Source: Nostoc edaphicum CCNP1411 (GTDB lineage: Bacteria > Cyanobacteriota > Cyanobacteriia > Cyanobacteriales > Nostocaceae). Taken from it: DNA of 64,000 nucleotides. The notes under the pieces are model-generated. The model worked only from the letters and a program-made list of their open reading frames with translations. It did not search any database and had not been told where the DNA came from. Shown in pieces: positions 27,889-38,437 of this stretch (its first letter is position 1; each line of letters begins with the position of its first letter). The stretch spans positions 5,293,001 through 5,357,000 of the forward strand of contig NZ_CP054698.1 in the NCBI RefSeq assembly GCF_014023275.1. Reading direction: 5' to 3'. The translations under genes were made by a program, and so were the position numbers.

Positions 27889-28367
27889 TAACCTAGTTTT
27901 TTGATCCCTTATGGTGTAGACTGAAAACCAGCAGGTAAATTTTAGCGATAGCGTGCAGGCAATTAGGCTAATCAGCTAACTAAGGCTAGCTAACTGGGCA
28001 TTGCTGCTGGTATGTACAGCGGTTTAGGGTTAGCAACATAAAAATAGCTCTGGTAAAAAGCTGATCAAAAACAAGGTAAATTTAAATCCTTACCATTTTT
28101 AGCCACCTGCCCCAATAGAATTGAGGGCAATCCACAAACTGCACGTGTTTGTGTGGTCAATTTTTAGATAGATAGCTTCTAAGGTTAGTCATATTTAGGG
28201 AATAGCCTAGATACGAAGTTTCATCGATTCACCGACCAAATTAACCTTACCTAGTCCAAGTCTTTGGGCTAAAAATTTTTGGCATCCATACATTTGGATG
28301 CAACATACAAAGTTTACAAATCTCACTTTGTAAGCTTCTTGCTCACTATTGCGTTCAATTAAATCTC

Positions 28368-28469
28368 ATGACTGATTTTAACTTTATCCGAAATATCTGC
28401 ATCATAGCAGTAGCATATCTATCCAGCATCTACTTTTGGATAGCTTTATCTCAGAATTCAAATGATTAG
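28368..28469 (+). CDS. Possible 33-aa single-helix membrane peptide
   Basis: An ATG frame of 33 codons encodes MTDFNFIRN followed by a hydrophobic helix (ICIIAVAYLSSIYFWIALS) and a polar end. It lies in the 1.2-kb gap 27804-29003. A hairpin GCATCCA/TGGATGC (28282-28301) stands about 70 bases upstream. It may be a genuine small membrane protein or chance. Confidence 0.25.
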   Translation: MTDFNFIRNICIIAVAYLSSIYFWIALSQNSND

Positions 28470-28638
28470 AATAACTGCTAAAAGATTCACTCCAAAGAAA
28501 ATTTTAGTAGTTTGGACTACCTAAATGATAAGTTTGTCTTTAAGACATGGATAAACATATCATTTTGTCACCTAATCTGTCAAGGAATAGGGCGTATATC
28601 TCAGAAAAAGGCAGCTAGACAAGACTCATACTAGGAGT

Positions 28639-28857
28639 TCAGCCAGATAGCAAGGGAGCATCCCAATTTTGGAAAAACACGAATAAATCTCCACCATCAA
28701 TATTTTTTGTCTGGTGCAGAGGAGTCCAATTCTGTACTCCTACTCTTAAAGCTTGCATAGAATCTCTGTCAGAAAAAGCTGAGTTTTCAACTTCAAGAGT
28801 CAGTGCGTTATTTTTGTTACTAAGCTTGTAAGCTGTTACGCATAAAAGATTGCATAT
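28639..28857 (-). pseudogene. Coding-like remnant without an ATG
   Basis: A 72-codon stop-free stretch on the minus strand has protein-like composition (LEVENSAFSDRDSMQALRVG, then VQNWTPLHQTKN and DGGDLFVFFQNWDAPLLSG), but the only ATG is internal at residue 34. I do not recognise it. It could be the end of a decayed gene or a small gene with an unusual start. Confidence 0.3.
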
Positions 28858-29003
28858 TTAATCGTGTAGCTTGTTTACTGTTGATTTTCAACGGTCAGCG
28901 GTCAAGAATTCTGATGATTGATCGTGTTTTCTGAATGTGTTTGAACTTAGCAACTGGTGACAGAATGTCGTAGAGAGATTGAAAGTAGATTTACCAATTT
29001 GGG

Positions 29004-30137
29004 ATGCTTTTGATAGCAACTTGTACATTAATTTCCGAAATGGATATTTTTTCGTCAGAAATTTTCACAAATAGAGAAATACAAATTGGCTTACTAGGGC
29101 TGGTAGCCGGACTTTTTATTTTCATAGTTGGTCGTTTCATGCTTTCATTGACAAATTTACTCTGGAAACGTTTGGGTTTTCTCCAAATTACTGATATTTA
29201 CCAAAAGTTAATCAAGCCAAATGAAGACTTATTAATTGTGGTAGCTGTAATTGGAATTTTTGAGGTTGTTACATCCTTTTTACCTAGAAATCAGTGGACG
29301 AACTCATTAGAAATTATTGTGAGTTTAACTCTGGCGATCGCAGTCAGTTGGTTAGCCTCTAAATTATTTCAAAAGTTCTTTGATTTCTATTTATTAAATG
29401 CTGCTTTTAAAACTGGACAAAAAATCAGCAGTGAGCTACTCATTCTCTTCAAATGGGTTGCGAATCTCATCATTGTCTTTTTAGCGATTCTTACCTATGC
29501 TCAAACACATCAAATTAATCTTTTAGGCTTGTTAGCTAGTTTAGGAATCGGTGGTTTAGCAGTAGCCTTTGCTGCTCAAAAAACTCTAGAACAAGTTTTG
29601 GGTGGCATTGTTCTTTATCTTGATCGCCCTTTCGTGATTGATGATTATATTGGTCTTCCCGATGGGACTTTTGGACGAGTTGAATCTATAGGATTAAGAT
29701 CCACCCGAATTAGAACATCCGGTAAGGGAACTGTGATGATCGTTCCCAACAGTTCGTTGACTCAAGTAAATATTGAAAATTTTACTGGTGCAAAGAAAGT
29801 CATGTCTATTCTGTATTTGACCTTCTATCGAATGCTCAGTAGTGAAGATCGAGCCTTAATTCGCCAAGTTATTCTAGACAGTACAAATGGTATTTTTGGG
29901 ATTGATTCGCGAAATACAGAAGTGACTTTTAAGAGCATCAATAATTCCATAGATCCAGACAAAACTCAAGCACAAGTTACTTTCTTTATCTTAGGCTCTG
30001 GAGATGTCTCGATGGAATTACGTCGTCAATTGTTAAATATGGCAACTGAAAGCATGACGCAGTGTTTAAAAGAATATGGTATTGCTTTTGATATAGAAGA
30101 ACCAACAATTTACGTTGATTCGCCCATTACAATTTAG
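29004..30137 (+). CDS. MscS-family mechanosensitive ion channel (copy 1)
   Basis: The protein has 377 residues, four to five membrane helices, and the MscS pore helix with flanking beta domain: LLGLLASLGIGGLAVAFAAQ then KTLEQVLGGIVLYLDRPF, and FGRVESIGLRSTRIRT. The C-terminal cytoplasmic cage is present. It should release ions on membrane tension. The next gene encodes a protein of exactly the same length with the same pore motif, five bases after this stop, so they arose by tandem duplication and may form mixed channels. An alternative ATG lies 12 codons downstream. Confidence 0.9.
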   Translation: MLLIATCTLISEMDIFSSEIFTNREIQIGLLGLVAGLFIFIVGRFMLSLTNLLWKRLGFLQITDIYQKLIKPNEDLLIVVAVIGIFEVVTSFLPRNQWTNSLEIIVSLTLAIAVSWLASKLFQKFFDFYLLNAAFKTGQKISSELLILFKWVANLIIVFLAILTYAQTHQINLLGLLASLGIGGLAVAFAAQKTLEQVLGGIVLYLDRPFVIDDYIGLPDGTFGRVESIGLRSTRIRTSGKGTVMIVPNSSLTQVNIENFTGAKKVMSILYLTFYRMLSSEDRALIRQVILDSTNGIFGIDSRNTEVTFKSINNSIDPDKTQAQVTFFILGSGDVSMELRRQLLNMATESMTQCLKEYGIAFDIEEPTIYVDSPITI

Positions 30138-30142
30138 AGATA

Positions 30143-31276
30143 ATGACGAATATTTCACGGATTATTCTAGAATTTCTTCAACGTGATAGCACAATATCAG
30201 CCCTATCTAGACTTGGAGTCTTTCTAGTTTTTATTTTGCTGTCTTTACTGATAGGACGATATACTCCTACATTCTTACGAATTATTATTCGACGTTTTGC
30301 ACCGCAGCAAGTAGCCAGTATTTATAACAATTTAATTGACCCAATTAGAAACTTATTTAGAATCACAGGTAGTTTAATTCTCATTTCATTATCCTTGGCG
30401 TGGATTGTAGAATATGAATCTATCTACAGATTTATTTCTCCCATTGTTGATTTAGCTGTTATTGTCAGTATTGCTTGGCTATGTTCTCGTTTATTCCGAC
30501 AGTTTATTCGAGTATATGGAATTGAAATATTACGTAAATTTGGTCGAGAAGTAGATGAATTACTTTTAGTATTTGAAACTTTTGCAAATGTAATTATCGG
30601 ATTTATTGCTGTTCTGGCATTTGCCCAAAGTCAACAATTTAATTTAGTTGGATTATTAACTGGATTAGGAATTGGTGGATTAGCTGTAGCTTTTGCGGCT
30701 CAAAAAACCCTAGAGCAGTTGTTGGGAACAATTGTGTTGTATTTAGATCGCCCCTTTGTCCCTGGAGAATATATTCGTTTACAGAAATCTCAACAAATTC
30801 CTGAAGGTTTATTTGGGCGAGTTGAGTCAATTGGCATCCGTTCAACCAAAATTCGTGCTGCTGCTAAAAGTACGTTGTTTATTATTCCCAATTCAATATT
30901 GGCAAACTTAGAAATTGAAAATATTACACGAGGCAAGAAAGTTATGGTGCTGCTCTACCTCGATTTTTTAGACTTGCTGCAAGACCCAGAACAAGCTCTG
31001 GTTCAACAGGTAATTGTCGAAAGTACTAATTCGCTATTTGGTATCGATCCAGGCAGTACCAGTATTACTTTTTTAACCCACAACAATGCAGAAAAACAGA
31101 TAACTAGAACAAGAGTGACATTTTTTATTTTGGGTTCCAGTGAGAACTCTTTGCAATTACGCAAACGCTTGTTGGAATTAGCAAATGAAAAAATTTCTAA
31201 AGAGCTAGTTACTAATGGAATTAAATTTACGCTGCAAGAGCCAACAATTTATGTAGAATCGCCTGTGACAATTTGA
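30143..31276 (+). CDS. MscS-family mechanosensitive ion channel (copy 2)
   Basis: Second member of the tandem pair, 377 residues. The pore helix reads LTGLGIGGLAVAFAAQ followed by KTLEQLLGTIVLYLDRPF. The beta domain has a few extra residues (QKSQQIPEGLFGRVESIG). N-terminal helices have diverged from copy 1 far more than the pore and cage. The five-base intergenic distance means one transcript. AT content is similar to copy 1. Confidence 0.9.
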   Translation: MTNISRIILEFLQRDSTISALSRLGVFLVFILLSLLIGRYTPTFLRIIIRRFAPQQVASIYNNLIDPIRNLFRITGSLILISLSLAWIVEYESIYRFISPIVDLAVIVSIAWLCSRLFRQFIRVYGIEILRKFGREVDELLLVFETFANVIIGFIAVLAFAQSQQFNLVGLLTGLGIGGLAVAFAAQKTLEQLLGTIVLYLDRPFVPGEYIRLQKSQQIPEGLFGRVESIGIRSTKIRAAAKSTLFIIPNSILANLEIENITRGKKVMVLLYLDFLDLLQDPEQALVQQVIVESTNSLFGIDPGSTSITFLTHNNAEKQITRTRVTFFILGSSENSLQLRKRLLELANEKISKELVTNGIKFTLQEPTIYVESPVTI

Positions 31277-31512
31277 GTATCAATCTTGGCATTTTTTATT
31301 GGTTTTGATAGGCTAGATTGATGAAAGTAACTCACTAAGTACTTCTATAGGAATCCTATTTGATTTGGGAAAAGGCAGACCAATAGTAGGTTTACGGAAT
31401 TCAGGCTATAGTATCAGTAAACTTACCAGGAATCAAGCCAGAGTCCTAGATTATGTACTAATGAATTCTGACTAATAACTCAATTAATTAATAATAAAAT
31501 GAGGAGTGACTG

Positions 31513-34263
31513 GTGAGGCATCAAGAAAACCAAAAAAATATAAGTTTAAAAATTAAAGAATCTAGAAGATTATTTATTTTAAGTTGTGAAATTGTAATTT
31601 TAAATTTATTGAGTATTTTGCCAGTAACGGCAGCAATCGAAGAACCCGTATTAAGCGTAGTGTATGGCCAAGAAAATGCAAATCAATGGACAGGGATCAG
31701 CGATCGCTTAGAGGCAATAGGGGTGAAATATTGTGTAATTCCTCTAAATGATGTCAAGAGTATGGCAGATTGGGGCGATCGCCGGGTATTGTTTTTGCCA
31801 AACGTCGAAACATTAACACCAACCCAAGCGATCGCTCTAGAAGAATGGATGAGTAAGGGAGGACGCCTGATTGCCAGTGGCCCCGTAGGTAGTTTGTCAT
31901 CGCCAGGAGTGCGCCAGTTATTGCGATCGCTCTTGGGAGGTTATTGGGGATTCAGCCTCAGTGAAACAGAGCAGATTAAACCCACAAAAACCAAGATCCC
32001 AGAATGGGCAAATCAAACTGAACTCTTTGGCAAAGTGCGCGGCGGTGTTGTGATTCCTAACGATATGGGCACTCAATCTCCCGCTGTTTGGAATTCCAAA
32101 GATAATCCGGCCGCAGTCGTGACAACTGAGCGTTCCACCTTTTTGGGCTGGCGTTGGGGAACAGATACAGCCTCAGCCGCCGAGTTAGATAATGCCTGGT
32201 TAAAAGCTGCTGTCAATCACTATCTGACAGCGCCAGCACCATCAAATCGCATGAAAAAAATAGCAGGAGGTTCCCAAAATTGCTCTACAACGGTAGCGAC
32301 TGCACCGAAAGCACAGGGGAGCAGTTCATCTTCCTCATCTCCCCCATCCCCTCCTCCTAAAACTGCCACCGCTCCCATCCCTAGAGCGATTCCAATGGTC
32401 AAACCCCCAACTTCCCAGGAGGCTATTGACCAATTGGAAGAAGCGGTGCGTTTAGATGTGGTACCAAACTCCAATGAGCCGATTGACAACAACCAAGCGA
32501 TCGCTCTCCAGCAAGAGCTAGAAAATCTCATTGGTCGAGTGGAAAGTGCCCATTTAGCAGTGTTAGCCGATGCGGCCAATGTTGGCGAAACGATATCTGA
32601 GGAAAAGCAGTCTTCAAGTGTCAAAGAGCAGCCGTTACAATTAGCCTCAACCCAACTGCGATCGCTAGGCACGAGTAAAGAGCAAGCCTTGGCACAAGCA
32701 AGGCTAATTGCCAAAAGCTTACCCCAATTGATTGCTCAAAAAAACTACGCTCTAGCTCGTCAGCAGTGGCTAGTCGCTAAAACGAGCTTGTGGCAGCAGT
32801 TTCCTGTTGATCGGAAACTAGCTCAACCAGAAATTCGCGCAGTTTGGTTAGATCGGGGCACAATTGTTCGTGCTGGTAGCAAGGCGGGACTGGCACAGAT
32901 TTTTGATCGCCTCGCCCAAGCTGGGATTAATACCGTCTTCTTTGAAACTGTTAACGCTGGCTATACTATTTATCCGAGCCAAGTTGCAAAAGAGCAAAAC
33001 CCATTAATTCGTGGGTGGGACCCATTGGAAGAAGCGGTGAAATTAGCCCATGAGCGAGACATGGAATTACACGCTTGGGTTTGGACTTTTGCTGCTGGGA
33101 ACCAACGTCACAATGAAATTCTCAACATTAATCCTAATTATCCAGGGCCAGTACTGGCGGCTCATCCCGATTGGGCAAACTACGATAACCTTGGCAACAT
33201 GATTCCCGTTGGTCAGAGCAAGCCATTTTTCGATCCAGCCAACCCCGAAGTGCGGCAATACTTGCTCAAACTGTATGAGGAAATTGTCACTAAATATAAA
33301 GTGGATGGTCTACAGCTAGACTACATTCGCTATCCTTTCCAAGACCCATCAGCAGGTCGAATCTATGGCTATGGCAAAGCTGCAAGAGCGCAATTTCAGC
33401 AACTTACTGGTGTAGATCCAGTGAATATTTCCCCTAGCCAAGCAGACTTGTGGCAAAAGTGGACGAAATTTCGCACCGAGCAAGTTGATAGTTTTGTCGC
33501 CCAAGCATCACAACAGTTACGGCAAAAGCAACCGAATTTGATTTTGTCGGTTGCAGTATTTCCTTTGCAGGAAGCAGAACGGATTCAGAAAATTCAACAA
33601 AACTGGGAAACTTGGGCAAGGCGTGGGGATGTAGATTTAATTGTTCCCATGACTTATGCTCTAGACACTTCTCGCTTCCAACGACTGGCCCAACCCTGGA
33701 TTGCATCTAAACAATTGGGAGCTACCTTGTTAGTGCCGGGAATTCGCTTACTTTCTTTGCCAACAATCGGGGCATTCGATCAACTCCAATTGGTAAGGGA
33801 TTTGCCAGTTAGTGGTTATGCACTTTTTGCCGCAGAGAATTTTAACAACGATCTACAAAAAGTTTTTAGCAGCACCCAAGGTAGGGTTCAATCCACAAAA
33901 AGTGAACCGATTCCTCACCGTCAACCTTTTCAAACTGCTGCCATCCGTTACAGTGCGCTGCAACGAGAATGGAAATTTATTTTCCAAAATGACCAACTAC
34001 AAAGACCTGCTCAGAAAATATCAGATTTTAACAACCAAGCAGAAGTTTTACGCAGTGCTTTAAATCAGCTTGCCGCTTCCCCTTCTCCTAGTAAGTTATT
34101 AGTAGCTAGAGCCTCTCTAACTCGGTTCCAGTCTCAATTTCGGGTATTGATGAGCCAAGAACTTAAGTCGAATTCCTATCAAGTCAAAGCTTGGGAAAAT
34201 CGGCTTGTAACGATAGAAAGGCTATTACGTTACGGCGAACGGCGGGTGCAGTTGCGTCCTTAG
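31513..34263 (+). CDS. GHL10 (DUF187) family glycosyl hydrolase, exported
   Basis: A 916-residue protein from a GTG with a good GAGGAG upstream. A basic N-terminus and hydrophobic stretch (FILSCEIVILNLLSILPV, ending TAA near 38) act as signal. Residues 40-240 resemble a GATase-like/Rossmann domain (VLFLPNVETLTPTQ). A serine/proline linker (about 262-300) and helical region follow, and then the GHL10 TIM barrel from about 440: IRAVWLDRGTIVR, NTVFFETVNAGYTIYPS, HAWVWTFAAGN, VDGLQLDYIRYPFQDPS, DLIVPMTYALDTS. It probably acts on envelope or extracellular polysaccharide. Confidence 0.87.
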   Translation: MRHQENQKNISLKIKESRRLFILSCEIVILNLLSILPVTAAIEEPVLSVVYGQENANQWTGISDRLEAIGVKYCVIPLNDVKSMADWGDRRVLFLPNVETLTPTQAIALEEWMSKGGRLIASGPVGSLSSPGVRQLLRSLLGGYWGFSLSETEQIKPTKTKIPEWANQTELFGKVRGGVVIPNDMGTQSPAVWNSKDNPAAVVTTERSTFLGWRWGTDTASAAELDNAWLKAAVNHYLTAPAPSNRMKKIAGGSQNCSTTVATAPKAQGSSSSSSSPPSPPPKTATAPIPRAIPMVKPPTSQEAIDQLEEAVRLDVVPNSNEPIDNNQAIALQQELENLIGRVESAHLAVLADAANVGETISEEKQSSSVKEQPLQLASTQLRSLGTSKEQALAQARLIAKSLPQLIAQKNYALARQQWLVAKTSLWQQFPVDRKLAQPEIRAVWLDRGTIVRAGSKAGLAQIFDRLAQAGINTVFFETVNAGYTIYPSQVAKEQNPLIRGWDPLEEAVKLAHERDMELHAWVWTFAAGNQRHNEILNINPNYPGPVLAAHPDWANYDNLGNMIPVGQSKPFFDPANPEVRQYLLKLYEEIVTKYKVDGLQLDYIRYPFQDPSAGRIYGYGKAARAQFQQLTGVDPVNISPSQADLWQKWTKFRTEQVDSFVAQASQQLRQKQPNLILSVAVFPLQEAERIQKIQQNWETWARRGDVDLIVPMTYALDTSRFQRLAQPWIASKQLGATLLVPGIRLLSLPTIGAFDQLQLVRDLPVSGYALFAAENFNNDLQKVFSSTQGRVQSTKSEPIPHRQPFQTAAIRYSALQREWKFIFQNDQLQRPAQKISDFNNQAEVLRSALNQLAASPSPSKLLVARASLTRFQSQFRVLMSQELKSNSYQVKAWENRLVTIERLLRYGERRVQLRP

Positions 34264-34302
34264 TGAAGAGACAGGGGGCAGGGGAGTGGATGAGGGAGAT
34301 GG

Positions 34303-34425
34303 GGGGAGACAAGGGAGACAAGGGAGACAAGGGAGAGGGGGAATGTATCGAACAAGTCTCTTCCTTGTCTCCCCTTCTTACTTGTCTCTTCTCTATGCCC
34401 AATGCCCAATGCCCCATTCCCAATT
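34303..34425. repeat. GGGAGACAA tandem repeats plus STRR
   Basis: Three GGGAGACAA units (34303-34329) face an inverted CTTGTCTCCCC block (34361-34375) and CCCAATG units to 34425. The arms could pair as a hairpin at the end of the glycosyl hydrolase transcript. The rest of the gap 34426-34573 is AT-rich, with no gene. Confidence 0.7.
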
Positions 34426-34597
34426 TTTAATTTTCAATTTTCAACTAGCTGGATATAAGCTAGTTTGTAATTCTTAACACACTTTTTGTAGTGTTTTTAT
34501 CCCAAATATTACTACTTATTTAGCGTCAAAATATTGGAAAATACTTAGATAACCAGCTTTAGATAACTATTGTTTGATAATAGCTATCGTAAAATCT

Positions 34598-35461
34598 ATG
34601 CAAGCTTTACCTCAGCTTATCGGGCTACAAAGGTTAGAGTCAATAATTGACTGTTCGTTGCCAACAGATAACCAAGGTCAGATTCTTGGTAATATTACCC
34701 CTGAAAGTATCTCTCAAGGATTAGCACAAAAAATAGAGAAAACTAGAGACAAACCTAGTATTGGTTCCTTTGAGGTAGAATATCAGATTATCGTTGAGAG
34801 ACAATTACTCAAGTACAAATGGTTACTAGCACGCGCTATAGTACGTAAAGATACGACAGGCAAACTTGCTCGCCTAATTGGAGTTTCTAAGGAGGATTTG
34901 GACTTTTACTGTAAGTGTGACATTAGGGTGATGCAGACGAATGCACCCAAATATCACATAATCATGACTGAGATATTGAATGATGTGTTGATTATCAGTA
35001 AGTCAGAAGCGGGAAAATTAGAGTATAGACCAACATTCTTCAACTTGGTCAAATACAGCCGACAAATACTAGAAAAAGTACAGATGAATCTGGGCTATCG
35101 GCGTTTGATTTATTTCACCAGTCAATATAAATCTGTAACCTGCTGCATGGATGAAAAACTGCTGGAACGCATTTTGACTAACCTGCTCTCAAATGCGATT
35201 AAATATTCCTCAGATGATAGCATTGTCAAGTTTAGTCTCTTTTGTCAGCATGGGCAAGCAGTATTTGAAATTCAATATTGGGGAATTGGTATTTCAGAAG
35301 ACATAACATATCTGTTTGAATCCTTTGATCACGCCAGTAATATACTAAGTACTGAATTAGGAATAGCAGTTGTAAAAAACGTGTACAGATATCTACAAAA
35401 GCTAATTTTTGTAATAAGTAAACTGGAATTTGGTAGAAAGTTTACTGTAATTTTTCTTTAA
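34598..35461 (+). pseudogene. Histidine-kinase relative lacking the H-box
   Basis: About 287 residues from ATG 34598 (a TTG frame opens at 34574). The first 120 residues resemble the end of a PAS domain (QGQILGNITPE, RLIGVSKEDLD). The expected HisKA H-box (HE-x-RTPL) is absent: the sequence runs straight into TEILNDVLIISKSEAGKLEY, which normally follows it. The ATPase domain keeps the N-box (LTNLLSNAIKYS), but G1 reads YWGIGI instead of D-x-GIGI, and G2 reads STELGIAVVK rather than GTGLGLAIVK. It is probably unable to autophosphorylate. The REC-EAL gene follows 26 bases later. Confidence 0.72.
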
Positions 35462-35487
35462 AAAATAAAATATAAATTGAGGTAAAT

Positions 35488-36699
35488 ATGCCCAAAATTT
35501 TAATAATAGAAGATGAGGAAGCAGTCCGTGAAAATATTTTAGATTTATTAGAAGCTGAGGATTTTGAAACGATTGCTGCGGCTAATGGCAGAATCGGTGT
35601 AAATTTGGCTATCTCTGAAGTTCCCGATTTAATTCTCTGTGATATGATGATGCCAGAAATTGACGGTTATGGCGTGTTAACAGCGTTACGTCAAGATCCA
35701 TCAACGGCAACAATTCCCTTCATATTTCTAACTGCCAAATCAGCCAAATCTGACTTCCGTCAAGGCATGGATATGGGTGCTGATGACTATATAACTAAGC
35801 CATTCACTCGAGCTGAGTTATTAAGTGCCATCATGAACAGGCTGGAAAAGCACGCTACCTTAAAAAGGTATTTATCTCCTCAGACTGTAATTAACAACTT
35901 GTCTCCAAAGATGCAGTTGTTAGAAATTAGCTTACATCGGGCTATCAAGCAACATAAATTTCAAGAGTTTGAAATTTATTATCAACCAATAGTTGATATT
36001 GCTTCTGGGAAGATAGTAGCTGCTGAAAGTTTATTGCGCTGGCAAAGTCCGGAGTTGGGGATGATTTACCCAACAGAGTTTGTTCCGTTAGCAGAGTCTA
36101 CAGGTTTAATTGTTCCTATTGGTAAATGGGTATTAAAAAGGGTCTGTCAACAAATTAAAAGCTGGCGCGATATTGGAATAACCTCCTTGATTGTTGCTGT
36201 AAATCTGTCAGTGATTGAATTTAATCAACCAGATTTTATTCATAACATCGTCAATTTGATAGCTGTCAATGAGTTGGAAGCACATTACTTAGAAGTAGAA
36301 CTCACCGAAAGTATGATTATGCAAGATGTAAATAGTGCGATCGCTACTATGAGCAAATTGCAATCTTTGGGTGTGAAAATTGCGATCGATGATTTTGGAA
36401 CTGGCTACTCTTCTTTAATTTATCTAAAAAATTTACCAATTAACACCTTAAAAATTGATCGTTACTTTATTCATAATGTTGCTCATGATCCACAGAAGTC
36501 AGCCATTACCAAAGCATTAATTCAAATGGCTCACAATCTCAATTTAGATGTAGTTGCTGAAGGTGTAGAGACGGAAGCAGAACTGGCTTTTTTACGCCAA
36601 CACAACTGTAACTCTATGCAAGGTTTTCTATTTAGTCGTCCCTTACCAGCAGCAGAGTTTGAAAATTTTTTGTTAACTAACAAATGCTTATATGTTTAA
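35488..36699 (+). CDS. REC-EAL response regulator, c-di-GMP phosphodiesterase
   Basis: The protein has 403 residues. REC domain at 1-125 with acidic pocket (IIEDEEA), phospho-acceptor Asp in [15 protein letters not shown] and conserved Lys in DDYITKPF. The EAL domain spans about 150-400: the signature is ESLLRW (E kept, alanine changed to serine), with [22 protein letters not shown] and [12 protein letters not shown]. These catalytic acids suggest active hydrolysis of cyclic di-GMP. It is preceded closely by a degenerate kinase gene, so phosphorylation may come from another kinase. It would oppose the GGDEF protein at 17861-20071. Confidence 0.92.
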   Translation: MPKILIIEDEEAVRENILDLLEAEDFETIAAANGRIGVNLAISEVPDLILCDMMMPEIDGYGVLTALRQDPSTATIPFIFLTAKSAKSDFRQGMDMGADDYITKPFTRAELLSAIMNRLEKHATLKRYLSPQTVINNLSPKMQLLEISLHRAIKQHKFQEFEIYYQPIVDIASGKIVAAESLLRWQSPELGMIYPTEFVPLAESTGLIVPIGKWVLKRVCQQIKSWRDIGITSLIVAVNLSVIEFNQPDFIHNIVNLIAVNELEAHYLEVELTESMIMQDVNSAIATMSKLQSLGVKIAIDDFGTGYSSLIYLKNLPINTLKIDRYFIHNVAHDPQKSAITKALIQMAHNLNLDVVAEGVETEAELAFLRQHNCNSMQGFLFSRPLPAAEFENFLLTNKCLYV

Positions 36700-36919
36700 A
36701 TGTTGGGCATGGGGAATGGAAAAGAGACAAAACGGCAGACAAGGAAGAAGGGGAGACAAAGAATAGAAGAGACTTATTTAATAATTCCTTCTTGTCCCCC
36801 ATCTCCCCAATCCACAATCCACAATCCCTTAACTAATTAAGAAAAATCAAACTTTAGACTGGCGACAATTATTAAGTCTCAAGTCTAAAGTAAGAAAATT
36901 GTGTATAGTTTCTACCGCC

Positions 36920-38263
36920 ATGAAAGTCCCTGCGCGTTTCTTGCTGCCAGTTTTTTTACTGACCTCGACAGCAGCCTGTAATCAGACTCGCGCTTCCTTA
37001 GATAATCCCACACCACAAACATCTGTACCTTCTACCCAACAGACACAAAATCCTACACAGCCAAAAAATATTGTCCGTACTGAAGCACTTTCACCTACAC
37101 CCATCCGAATCAATCTGAAGAATTTACCAGCACCCTTTGCAACAGAAAGTGCCTCTAAGCGGCCAGAGGTTGTGCCGATTCCGCAAAACCCGGTGCTGCG
37201 AGTACCACCAGGATTTACAGTAAACGTCTTTGCTGAAGGTTTAGATGCCCCACGCTGGCTAGCTTTAACCCCCAGTGGTGATGTACTCGTGACTGAAACC
37301 GGGCAAAATCGGATTCGTCTGTTACGTGACAGCAACGGCGACGGTGTAGCAGACGTTCGAGAAACCTTTGCTAGTGGGGAAAACGGACTCAATAGACCCT
37401 TTGGTATGGCTTTTGTAGATAATTCGTTTTTTCTGGGGAACACAGATGCTGTGGTGCGTTTTCCCTATAGCCAAGACCAAAACCAGATTACAGGTAAAGG
37501 GGAAAAAATCGCCGACTTACCTGCTCAAGGTTATAACAACCATTGGACGCGCAATGTCGTTGTCTCACCCGATCGCAATAAATTATATGTTTCAGTCGGT
37601 TCAGGAACCAATGTAGATGAAGAACCCCTACCACGGGCTTCGATACAGGTGATGAATTTGGATGGTTCCCAGCAGCAAACTTTTGCTTCCGGCTTGCGTA
37701 ACCCTGTTGGTTTAGACTTTCATCCTGTAACAAAGGAACTTTATACCACTGTTAACGAACGGGATGGAATCGGTGATGAATTGGTTCCAGACTATCTCAC
37801 ACGCGTTAAACAGGGGGCATTTTACGGCTGGCCCTATGCTTATCTAACGCCAAACAACCTCGATCCGCGGCAAAAAACGGATGACAAAAGTAAACGCCCC
37901 GATTTAGTAGCCCGTACCCAAACGCCAGATGTGCTGTTCCAGGCGCACTCAGCAGCATTGGGTTTGCAGTTTTATGATGGTAAAACCTTTCCAGAAAAAT
38001 ACCGTAACGGTGCAATTGCTGCTTTTCGTGGTTCTTGGAATCGCGATCGCGGCACTGGTTATAAAATTGTATTTGTTCCCTTCGATGCTAAAGGGCGATC
38101 GCTTGGCTACTACGAAGACTTTCTCACAGGATTTTTGCTAAATCCTTCTGTACCAACCACTTGGGGACGGCCTGTAGGTTTACTTGTGTTGCCAGATGGT
38201 AGTCTACTACTAACAGAAGAAGCTAATAATCGAATTTATCGGATTCAGTATACGGGTGGTTAA
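36920..38263 (+). CDS. PQQ-type sugar/sorbosone dehydrogenase lipoprotein
   Basis: About 447 residues from the ATG at 36920; a TTG seven codons upstream would spoil the signal. The N-terminus MKVPARFLLPVFLLTSTAAC is a lipoprotein signal with cysteine 20. A variable Pro/Gln/Thr linker leads to a six-bladed propeller of the soluble aldose/sorbosone dehydrogenase type: GFTVNVFAEGLDAPRWLAL, VLVTETGQNRIRLLRD, GLRNPVGLDFHP, GWPYAYLTPN, AFRGSWNRDRGTGYKIVF. It would work at the outer face of the inner or outer membrane, with PQQ if available; the cofactor is inference. Confidence 0.88.
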   Translation: MKVPARFLLPVFLLTSTAACNQTRASLDNPTPQTSVPSTQQTQNPTQPKNIVRTEALSPTPIRINLKNLPAPFATESASKRPEVVPIPQNPVLRVPPGFTVNVFAEGLDAPRWLALTPSGDVLVTETGQNRIRLLRDSNGDGVADVRETFASGENGLNRPFGMAFVDNSFFLGNTDAVVRFPYSQDQNQITGKGEKIADLPAQGYNNHWTRNVVVSPDRNKLYVSVGSGTNVDEEPLPRASIQVMNLDGSQQQTFASGLRNPVGLDFHPVTKELYTTVNERDGIGDELVPDYLTRVKQGAFYGWPYAYLTPNNLDPRQKTDDKSKRPDLVARTQTPDVLFQAHSAALGLQFYDGKTFPEKYRNGAIAAFRGSWNRDRGTGYKIVFVPFDAKGRSLGYYEDFLTGFLLNPSVPTTWGRPVGLLVLPDGSLLLTEEANNRIYRIQYTGG

Positions 38264-38437
38264 GCAATTCACGCATTCAAACATTTAGAAATTTACGGAT
38301 AGGATCTGTTGCCTAAAGTAAAGTTAGAGCAGTTGTCATCAATAGAGACGTTGTGACTACATCTGCCTACTCAGGTTTATCTCGTTTACGGTAAATTACT
38401 GATAAATACTAATACTTATCTGGTTGAGAAACTAATT

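Noticed and set aside
32220..32714. 164-codon minus-strand frame inside the GHL10 gene
   Set aside because: Antisense mirror of the serine/proline linker and helical region; no independent evidence.
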